IMG/VR virus record: IMGVR_UViG_3300006734_000007
Span: 1 to 64,000 of that record
Reading direction: 5' to 3' (one strand)
Length of the DNA stretch: 64,000 nt
From: a virus
Shown in pieces: positions 26,867 to 38,800 of the stretch. Numbering within the stretch: the first letter of the stretch is position 1; each line of letters opens with the position of its first letter. The notes beneath the pieces were generated by a model. That model saw only the letters and a list, made by a program, of their open reading frames with translations, ran no database searches and was not told the DNA's origin. Both the position numbers and the translations under genes were made by a program.

Positions 26867-29800
26867 TTAACATTTATCTATTTGTTCAAGAACACTATCA
26901 ATTTCATTTTCCATATTTACTGCCCATTGTTTATCTGAAAAATCTTGATAAACTTCAATTAAATCACTTAAGCTAATATACTGAGAATTAGGATTAACAT
27001 AAATAAAACTGTCAAATAATTGAGTAGACAATTCATCAAATAAATTAGAAACTAAAAATTGACCTGAGTCATTTATTCTAGATGCATTTAGATGATCCAT
27101 TGCGTATCCTACACTTAAAAATACTATTGGCTGTTTATCATTTATTTTAATTAATTCAGTTATAGATTTACTAATAACATCTTTAATTACATCCTGTTGA
27201 CCTATTAATAAATCTCCTTTAGCATTATAAACCGGCAAAACATGTACATTATTAACACCTTCTATTGTATTTCCATTTTGATCCATTGCTAAACCAGTAA
27301 TTGTTCCTGGTAATACAAATACTTTGGAAGGATTGTTTTCAATAATTTGTTTAAGATTAGTAGTGTCTGACATATTTAGAATCTCTGCATCGTAAGAATC
27401 TTCAAGTGCAGTAAACAACGTGTCTACTTTTAAACTATCTACATCTATTCTAGATTCTTCTCCTGTATGGAATACTTCAAACCCGGCACCAATTTCTAAT
27501 AGATATTCTATAAACTGAGTATCTACTCCTGGCATATCACCTACAACAAATCTTGCACCACTTTCATTTGCCTCAGCAATTTGAGATCTTGTTTCTTCAG
27601 ATAATGGTGTATTTTTTAATTTACCATTTCTTGCTAGCATTACTATATCTCCAAATGACTTTTGACCATTAATTCTTTCAAAACTTACTCCCGTGTAAAC
27701 ACCATTTTTATTTTTAATAGTATCTTTTTCATCACCAGTTTGCTCTAATGAAGTTTTAGAACTTGAATTTCTATTTAAAACATTTAATTCTACAATAGCC
27801 GCGTCAGATTTTAATCTCATGGCTTGATCTTTTTCATCACCCCATTTAGTTCCTTTACCTGTATCAGCAGCTTTTACATTAATATCTGCATCTGACCACT
27901 TATTACTATAACCTCCTTCATATTTAAACTGATCTTGATCAATTATAGACTGCCAATCTCTTACATCATCTGTAATAAAATCTAAATTTCTATTTCTAAA
28001 ATTAGCATTATTGATTTTGTTATGTTGCCTAAATTGATTTTGAAAATCCATAAGTACTGCTAAACCTATTGGACTATCAATTTCTTTAGCTAATTTATCT
28101 GTAGATTTTTTTAAGAATGGCAATAAGTTTTCTTTAGGCATTACTCTACCAAGAGCAAATCTATTATCTATATTCATACCTGATTGCAAGAAAGCATATA
28201 TAGGAAGCATTTCAAAGAACTTAGATATTTCACGATTTTCTTGAATTCCTTGAGGACTATCATCTAATACTTTCATTACATTTGGATCAGCTAATTCTCT
28301 AAATTCAGTAATAGCTGCATCAATTTCATTATTCTCTAACTTAGTATTTCTAAATTTAATATTGTGATACTTTACATTATTTTTAGAATCTGACTCATAC
28401 TGAATAGATTCTAAAATAGCATAAGTATCTAACAGATTTGGATGGTTATTTATAATTTCTTTTACACGGTGCATAACAGAGTTATCACTATTAAACAGCT
28501 GGTGCATGTTTAGAATATTATAAAGAGCTGTATCTTTTAACCATTCTTCATATACTTGACGTACTTGTCTTTTCTTTTTAGCATCAATACTCTCATCAGT
28601 TCTAGAATCAATATCCTTAATACGATCATATCTTTTTGTAAACTCATTAGTCTTAATAAATTCAGCTAAAGGATTATTTAATCTTAATAATTCTCTTTCT
28701 ATTGTAAACTTAACAAACTGATTATAACCTCTTGTATTTCTTTTAAATGTATTAGAATCTAATTCAGCTAATTGCAAAGTTTGATAATTTATATCTTCTA
28801 ATATTTTTTCTGCTACTGCTGTTTTATCTTTATCTAATTTTATTTTTTTAGTTTTATCTGTAAAATTTTCTATACGACTTAATAAAACATTCAAAGGTTG
28901 TTGATCAATACTTTGAGCAAATGCTAAAGATTGGAATTGTTTTTTAAGAACATCTTTATCAATTAAGATCTCACCTGAATCTGGATTTACAATTACTCCG
29001 CGATTAGTTCTAGCATCTTTTAATAAATTTGAACTAATATTAACTTCATATCCTTTATATCCTTCTTTAATGTCTGTATCTAATACATCTTTTTGAAGAG
29101 CATATACAACTAGATCATTTAAAAATTTATTTGCAAATCTTTCTTCAGTACCAAATTCAGATTTAATTTTAGATAGATTTTTTATATTTCCTGTTATACC
29201 AAGAATATATTTTAAAATTTTCTCAGATGTTCTTAATGGAAATACATTTTTCCAAAGATCTAATTGAAAACGTTGAATATCAAATGAACCAATTGGTGAT
29301 TCATTTAAAATAGCATCTATAATATATGAAGGAAATACAGTATTTGTATATAAGTCTTCTTGCTTTTCAATTCTTTTAGCTGCCTCGTATAATGTTACAG
29401 ATTTAGTTGTATCATAGTTTAAAGTAGTTTTTAATTTTTTGTAATCTTGTCCTATTTCTTCTATTTCTAAATAATGCAAAAATAAATCTCTTGCATCCAT
29501 CATTGCTGCATTACTACTTGTAGGATCTGTTTTAACAACTTTATCCAAAGTTTTTGCATCTATAGATTTACCTTTAAGTTTTTTCTTTAATCTATTATTC
29601 ATATCATGAATTATAGACATATCTCGATTCTTAACAGCTTGAGTACTATTAATTACATTATAATCTAGAAGCATTTCTTTTCTAATTTGTGTTCTAAGAT
29701 TCATGTAATCAATTTCTTTAGATTTATCAGTTTTAAGTCTGTTTTTATTATTTGCTTTAGAAAGAGCACTTTGAGCTTTTCTTAATCTTTGTCTATACTC

Positions 29801-32800
29801 TTCAACAAGCGGATTTGAAACAAAGTCTACTGCAAGTTTTACAGGAACACCCATTTCTATTAAGAATAATAAAGTAGGCGCAATAACTTTATTACCATTA
29901 ACATCAAAAATCCACCAATCTTTAGATACATCTACCCAACCATCAATAAGCATACTTAAGTTTCTACCAATTGATTCTTCGCCAAAAGCATCATATAAAT
30001 GAGATAATGAAACTACATCATACTCTTTATACTTAAGAGTATTATGAGGTAAGAATATATTTATTTCTCTTGCTTTATTAATATCTCCTTCATATAATTC
30101 TAGCATAAATGCAAGATTATCTAATTTATCTTTAACAAGTTTAGATCTGCTTTCTGGATCAGGATATTGATTTTCTAAATCATCAATTTGTGCTTGAATT
30201 TTACCTGTTTGCATTTCCTCTTTAGCTATTTCATAAGCTTCTAGAGATACATTATAAATAGGATTTAAATGTGCACCTACACGATCTAAAATAGTATTGA
30301 ATGCATTTTCTACTGCACCTATTCCAAGTACTGCTTTACCTTCTGAGTTAACATCATGAATATGCATGTTATAAGTAGGTGAAATTGTAGAAGATCTACT
30401 AGGTTTAGATAATTTTTTTCTTTTACCGTTTTCATTTCTTTGATAAGAAAGCATAGAATTATAAGCACCTGGTCTATCTTCTTTCTTTTCTCTCATTTCA
30501 GCTGCCAACATTTTCATTGGATCAGCATTATTTGGAGTTAATAACGTATGATACTTAAGAGGATTTGAAAGCATTGTCCAAAGTCCAATCATTAATTCAT
30601 TTTCAATTGCTTTAACAGACTTACCTTTTAATTCAAGTTCTAATTTTCTTAGTTTATTATTTAAAGGTTCTAAAGCTTTATCACGTTTTTCTATGATCTT
30701 TTGGTACTCAGGATTATTTTTAACTTCATCTGAATTTTTAATTTCTTTTTCTAAAAATTCAATTTGAGATGATAAAGTTGTAATTTCTTCTCTAAGTTGA
30801 TCTAATTTAATTGGATCAATAGGTACAAGACCTTGCTTAAATCCTTCTTCATACATATCAACTTTATCACTCATTTCATCTCTCTTATCACGTAAAGGTT
30901 GAATTGTACTATTACCAATAGCTTTATATACTTTAGCTATTCTGTTACCAAACTTTTGATGAGTCTTTTTAACTTTTTTCTTAACGCTTTTAATATCATC
31001 TTTAATTTCATATTCATCTCTAACAGATTTAGAATTAAGTACCATAGTAGGTTTGCCATGCATCAAAGAAATGTTAGCCATTAATAATGTAAGTTTATCA
31101 ATATCAAAGTCACCACCAGACTTAGCTACTAATTCAGATGGAGCAATTAATATATTACCTTCAGAATGTGGTAAAAACTGTTTAACATGGAAGAATTCCA
31201 TTGAGTTATCTTCCTGAACTGGAATACGTACACCTACTAATGTAATAAGCATTAGATTCTCTTTTAGAGATCTCCATTCTGGGTCATTGATTAATTCATT
31301 TAATCTAACCAATGATTCTTTTTCTAAAATATTACCATCTTCATCTTTAACATATACAGGATCTCCATCCATATGAGTTAGATACAATAGATTATAATAA
31401 TCTCCTTGCATTGCAATTTTAGCATCTGCTCCTATAGTTCGTTCATTATTAGCAACCTCATATCTAGTAAAATTGGTTTTCTTTCTTTCTGTATATGCTT
31501 TAGCTTGCAACTTGGCATCTTCCATAGAGTCAACCAAGATTATATCTGCTTGTTCACCTGTACCATCTATAATTGTATTATGAGCATAATATTCTCCATA
31601 TATCATTATAGAATCTTTGTACATTTTACCTTTAACTCTTTCACCATCTTTAGTATCTAGAGTTATATCATCTTTATTAATGTGTTTATGTTCTCCGGTT
31701 CTAGGATCTTTTACATAAATGTATTTATGATCACCATCAATACTTCTTACAATTACATCAGCAGTCTTTTCTAAATCCCCTTGAGTAGTAATTGTTCCTT
31801 CGAATTCTCTAGCTGCTTGATAATACTCAAGATCATTAGTTCCATGTTTAGCTTTCTGTTCATCAGTCGGCTTACTTGGTTCAAATAAAGTTGTAGCAAG
31901 CTGAATCAACATTTCACCATTTGGTCTTTGTCTTACAAGTGTATTGTTTATAAGAGCAGTTAAAGACTTTTCAATAACTGGTGTAACAGGTGAAATAGAA
32001 ATGTCATAAAGAAGGCCATCCCCTTTAGAGTTAACATCAATCATATCTAGATCTGTTGTAGGAAGCCCTGCATTCTTAAGTTCTCTCTTAAGTAAATCCA
32101 CTAATGATTTAATTTTATTTATTTCACGCGTACCATTTTTAATATCTTCTTCTGTCCAACCTGTAGACTTTACAAGGACTTTTTTCTTTCTGTCAATTAA
32201 TTCTTGGATGTTATTCTCGTACTGAATAATCTCTGTATAAGCTTGAGACTTTGCAAGTTTTTCAACTTCTTCTAGTTTATCCCATTCAGTTTTTCTTTTT
32301 GCAGGATCAACGTCAGGCATAAAATCAACAGGTACACCTGCTTCCATATAACCTTTTTCTACAAGCTTTCTCATCTGAGAAGACATCGTATTCTTACGCT
32401 TAAACTTACTAGCTACATCTAACTGATTCTTAAGATATTCTAAATGTATAGTATTTGCTTTATAGTATTCAGTAGCCGGATCATTTAAATCTAAAATAGG
32501 TGCTTCATCTATTGTACGCACACCTTTTCCAAAATCTTCTTCATTATAAAGTATACTAGCTTTTTTAGTATTCTTATCTACAACTGTAGAAATTTTACTT
32601 CCTGATAAATGCAAAGCAATAGCAATCTGCTGTTTAACCATATTGTTATGAAGTATCTCAGCATTAGTATTTTCTATTACATTAGGTACTAATGGTGCAA
32701 CTGAATATTTATGAAAAGCATGTGCCGGCAATCCCATCATTTTTGCAAGAGGTCCCCAGTACTGGAATTTTTTTGAAGGGAAGAACTGAACATATTGATT

Positions 32801-35800
32801 AGCATATATAGTCTCGCCTTTTATAATAGCATTATAGAGCTTATCTTGTTCAGGTGTCCATGATCCTTCTAATTCAGATAAAATCTTATACCAATCAATT
32901 GTTATCCAACCTTGACCGTCACCTTCCTCCATGTTTCTATAAGGCTTGACAGCTTCTTCTGCAGCAACTTTAGCAAGTTTAGCAGCTTCCTTTTTATTTT
33001 TCTTACCTCTTTTTCTAAAGATATTTTCGTAATACTTTTCTAAATCTTCTTGTATTCTATCTACATAAACAGATGTTACTTCTGTTTCTCTCATTACAGC
33101 TGTGCGCAATGTTCCATCAAAAGGTATAGCTTTTAGATCTGGGAAGTTTATGTTTTGATATGTTGGTACAGCATCCTTACCAAAGTATCTTTCATTTACA
33201 TAATCTATTGCATCTTCATCTGTCAATAATTGTTTACCATCAGAGTTGACACCTGGATTACGTTTAAAAAAGTCTTTATACTGAGAAGCAAATCCATAGA
33301 ATATTGTATCAACCTGTATTCTATGAATAGTTGAATTTGCTAAATAAGATTTTAATAAAGCATCGGCTCTTTGAGGTCTACTAACTTTACTTAATTCTAT
33401 ACTCTTGCTATCAGCTGCACTATTAATATGATCATTCATTAAATTAGAATCAAAATAGATCATACCATCCATTCTTTGCTTAAGAGTTTCAAGTTCTGAA
33501 TTCAAATAGTTTAACAAAAATGCATCAATCTCTCTACTTACTTCTAGATCAGTATCATATAATTCTTGTACGCTTGTAGCTTTTTTTAACTTAGCTTTTA
33601 AAGTATCGCTAAATATATCATCAAATAATGCAAAGTCTTTAGCGGCAGCTTCTTCTATGACATTGCCATCTTTATCTACTTTATCTTCTGTATAACCTAT
33701 TATAGATTCATTATTAGTATTTTCTTTTGCTGCTTTTATTACATCTAACTCCATCTGAATAAATGGAATCATTTGATTAATAAAGTTTTGCTCACCGTTT
33801 GTTTTAGTTTCTGTTTCTTGTACTAAGAAATCTACAGTATCTATATATAAGTGACTATGAAATTTAGCTATATCATCTGTAACAATTTTAGTTGTCCCAG
33901 ATTCATCTGTAACTGTTACAGCAACAATTGTACCTTTATCAGCTGGTGTTGGATTTTGTCCCATACCTGCTAATAGTACTCCATAGATGTCATTCATTTG
34001 ACGACCAAATGAATCTAGATTAGAAGTTTTTTCACTATAATCATAATCTATATATCCATTTTCTTTTAGGTTAGTTATTCCTGCTAAACTAGTTACATTA
34101 ATCTTAACACCTTTTCTTTTTGGAATATCTGGTTTACTAAAATCATAAATACTATTTAAGAAAGCCATTGTTGCACTATCATTATGCATTCCATTTATTT
34201 GTTGTTTAGTAAATGGATTATTTTCAGGATTTAAATGTGCCATTTGACGCATTGCAACAAGCTCATGAAAACTTTCTGATTCATTCATATAAAGGGCCAT
34301 TCTTGTTAAAGAAGAATGTCTACTGTCTGCATATTGCGTATCACCTTTTGCATTTCTAAGAGCTGTAGTAGAATAATTTCCTGAATACTTAGCCTCCGCA
34401 TCAAAAATAGTATTTAGGTTTTTACTCTCACTCGGAAGTTTATTATCACTAGATCTAAAAAATGCAATTATATCATTAATAGGTTTAATTTTTTTATTTT
34501 TCTTGGTTTTATCATTATAATCTTTCAGCTTTTTATAAAGCATGTCTAATCTAGCAGAATCTAAAATTATTTGCTGAGATTTAGTATTATTTGATACTGG
34601 TATACCAAGATCACGTAAAAACAAAATACCTGTTTCTGAAAAATTAGAGTTCTTGTATTTATCAACTATACCTTGAACATCTAAAACATTTTCATTATTA
34701 TCCGTTAGTTTAATAAATGGATGATTACGCACAGTTTTAAAGTGATCTGTAAAATCTCTTTCAGCAGCTCTAAACTGAGCCTGACTTTGACCAAATAAAA
34801 CTCTGTATGTTGTTCTTTTTTGTTTAGTCTTTTTTCTAACTCCGTCTACTAATTTATATACAGGCTCAAATACTCTTTCTATAGTCGTAGTATATAAAGG
34901 CTTTTCTGCCATAAACATTGACTGCCAAAACTTAACCCACAATGAATGTGATAAAGGATTCTTGACATCTAATGGTCCAAGCTTGTGTAATAGATCTTCT
35001 TCAATCCATTTATTTTTAGGAGAAGTTTTAGAAAGTTCTAATAAAGCGTTGCGCATTCCTCTTCTAGATGATTGATCTTTGACTGCAGAAACAACTGTTC
35101 TCCAAGCTTTACCTGGATCAACTAGTTTAGGATATCCCATTATATTTTCTACAAACTCACCTTTATCATCTCTCATATGTGCGCTGTATATAATAGATTT
35201 AATTTCAGCAGAAGCAAGATCTTTTTGAGATATTGTACTTGTATCTATAGAAAATAACGGTGTATCTGTATTTACAAAATCACTTAGCTCATCTCTAGAT
35301 AATTCAAATGCAGGTTTAATATACTCTGAATTCTGTAAATGATAAGCAACCGTACCTTTAGTACTCTTTCCTGTAATTACATCAAGAATTTGTTCTACAT
35401 CTCCAAACTGTTCAATAGCATAATCATGCAGTTTAATTTGATGCTGTATTTTATTTCTTTGTTTGATATCAGCAGTGTCATCTAATTGCTCTTTGAGTTC
35501 TTTTCTTTTATCCTTTAGAGTTTTGTATACGTTTAAATACATCTTTGGAAGGATCTTATCCGGCGCAGTATATAGTGCACCTACTAACATCTGAGCAACC
35601 TTTCTTTTATTCTCTTCTTTAGAAGCTCTTGCTAATGATATCTGTTCATTTAGTACAGTTGATATAATAGAATCAATAGACTGAGAAATCTGTAGAGCAT
35701 CGGCATCATTGATTGTAGGTCCTCCGTCTTGTAATGGCTCAATCCCTTTATTTAATTGACCCCATCCTGGCATTACATTTAACTCAGAAGGAGAATAGAT

Positions 35801-38800
35801 TACAAGATCTTCATCTCGTAGAACTCTCATATTATTATATAAGATACCTACATTTCTAACTACTACTGGATCAATAACTATATCATTAGGATTAACTCCT
35901 GTAAATAACCATTTTAAAAAATTAAGAATTCTTCTAAATATAGAAGCTGTTTGAGGTCGGTTAGTAAGTACTTTCTTACCATCACTCAACATGTATGTTC
36001 TGTAATCTTCTGCTAAATATTCATCTGCCGCTCTCCATCTGTCATAATTTTTAAGCGCATTTATATCTTTATTATTAGCTTTTGCATATTCTTCCAAGAT
36101 CTTAGGACCCAATGCAGTAGATAGTAATTCTTCATACATCTGCACTTTCTCATCTTGTGTCAAATACAATTGTGTAAATCCGTGATAAGCTTCATGATAT
36201 AGATCTGTTTCATCAGCTCCTTTATATAATTTAATACCATTTTTACTCCAACTTGCAAAAGCATTAGAGTTTACAATACTAAATAAATTATCAAAATCTA
36301 GTGGTGAAGTTTTACTAATAGGACTAGATTTAAACCAAGCCATAGCATTTTTTCTTTTCTTTCTATAACCTGGCTTTAGTCTTTCCCATCTAATTCTTTT
36401 TAGCTTAGATTTAAATATTGAGTCATCTTCTGGGTCAAAATTAAAATCTAAATCATCTTCATCAGGTAACTTTTTATTTATATCTGAAGAGTTATTTGGA
36501 TCAGTATAACCGTTAAGTTTATTATTTAAATCATCTAACTTAAGTTCTAAAGATGCAATATACTCATCAAGTTCTGAAAGATCTTCATCAGTAATATCTT
36601 CATTAGACTCTACTTTTTTTCTTAATCTAAATACAATAGGTAATAGACTCATCAAAAGGGCCCCAGGAGCACCTGGAGTTTCAGCTGGTGTTTCTAATGG
36701 AGTTTCAGAAACTATATTACCTTCTGCAGGAATAATAAGTGCACCACCGGTCCATCCCTCTGGGTTAAATCCTGCCCATTGTTTTGAATCAATAACACCT
36801 TCTTTTGCTTTTGGTTTAGCACTAAATGATCCTACGTCATGATAACCAATAGTAAGATCTCCAGGTTTAAGATTATAAGCTTTTATAATTTCTAAACCTT
36901 CCCACTCAATATTATTTATAGTACCGGCAAAATCTCTAATAATTGTATTACCGTGTACATCATTAAAAATAAATACTACAGATCCTCCGCTAAATCTACT
37001 ATATCCATTTCTATCTTTAAAGATTAAATATGTACCTGAACCATCTTTTTTAACTACTTCTTTAATAGTAGATTTAAATCCTTTAGGTGTTTGTGTTTTA
37101 CTGAATTCAATATCACTAAACTTCATCTGTCTCAATGCAGATACAACAATATCTGAATCAACAAGATCTTTAGCTCTTTTGTATTTTAGATTTACACTAC
37201 CATCAGGATTTCTTGTAAATGCCGGAACATAGTCATTGTTTTCTTTAGCTTTTCTTAAGTAAACTTTATTATTTTCATGAGAATATTCTTTATCTGCTGC
37301 AACACTTGCATCTAATAAAAAATGTCCTACACCAATAACACCATTTACTTTAATTCCTTCACCTGGCAAATCTTTTTTAACAGGTGCTGGTATATATCTA
37401 AAACCTTCTGCGTTATCCCACTGACTTCTGTATGACATCAAACTATCTGAAGGATTATAGCTATCAGGCACTGTTCCAATTAGTTGGAAGAATCTATCTA
37501 CTTTAGGTGTTTCTTCAATTACAGGAGCAACTTGCTCTTCAACAATTAATGCAGCTTCTTTAATATCAATAAGACCTTTTTTATCTAAATATCTTTTAGC
37601 CCACTGCGCTTGTGTATCAGGTAATAAAGTTTCTACAGAATTTTCTAAACTAAAACTTAAAGATCCATCATTATTAAAACTCCATGATGTTGTTCCTACA
37701 GTTACAGCTCCTGCAATAATTAAAGCCATTATACCTTTAAGAACTTTTTTAATTGCTTTTGCTAAAGCTCCTGGAAAATCTGGTAAAGTATTACCATGGC
37801 GTTTTATATAATCTTTTACATTTTCAAATAAAATTTGTTTTATTTCTTCATTTGTTCCTTCTACTAAATCTTGATCTGCTTCAATTTCTTTTTTTAATTC
37901 TTTAAGATCTTCTTCATCAATTACATCATCAATAACCTCTGCAATTTTTTCATCAGTTATTGGTTCTTCAGTAGTTTCTTCTTTAGAAGACTGCTGCTTT
38001 CTTTTTCTTAAATCTTCTCTTAGTTTTTTAGCTTCTTCTAATTCACGTTTTGTTTTATCTATTTCCTCCTGAATTGAGGTTTGTTCTTCGTTTGTATTTC
38101 CCGGATTAACTTTTGTGCCCCCTTGCCCCTCAACAACACCACTCTCAGGACCAGTCTTAGAATCATCTAACTCTAATCTTGCAACTAAATCAGCTTTATT
38201 ACCGCTTACTTTTAATCCTCTCTTAGATAACTCAGCTTTTAATTCAGCTTTAGTTAATGCACTATAACCTGTAGCTTGTGGTTGACCTATCATTTGATAA
38301 ATAGGATTTCCCTCTTTGCCAGGAAGTGTAGATTTCCCTATTATTTTTGCTTCACCACTTTTTACAAGCCTTTTCCATAATGCTTGTGATGCAGGAGTTT
38401 GATCACTATCTGATTTTAATGGAGATAATCCTTTTGAAATTCTGTCTGAATTTATTTTTCTATATAACTCTGTAGCAATACCTTTACCTCTTAATCCAGG
38501 ATGTATTAATACATTTGATACAGAACCAGCTGGATATAATTTTAATTCTTTTCTAGCAATAATTAAAGCTCCTAATATTTGTCCGTCATAATGAATAACA
38601 TGTATATCTGAATTACTTGTTATACTATTATTTGGATCTAGAAGTTCTCCTGATACTACTTCTAAACCTAATTTTGATTCTTTAGATTCTACACTATTAA
38701 TAATATCTGAAATATCTGATGATTCATCTAAACCAGATTCTCCTAATTTTTTAAGTTCTGAGACTAAATCTCCATCAAATTTTTTACTTTCTATTCTAGT

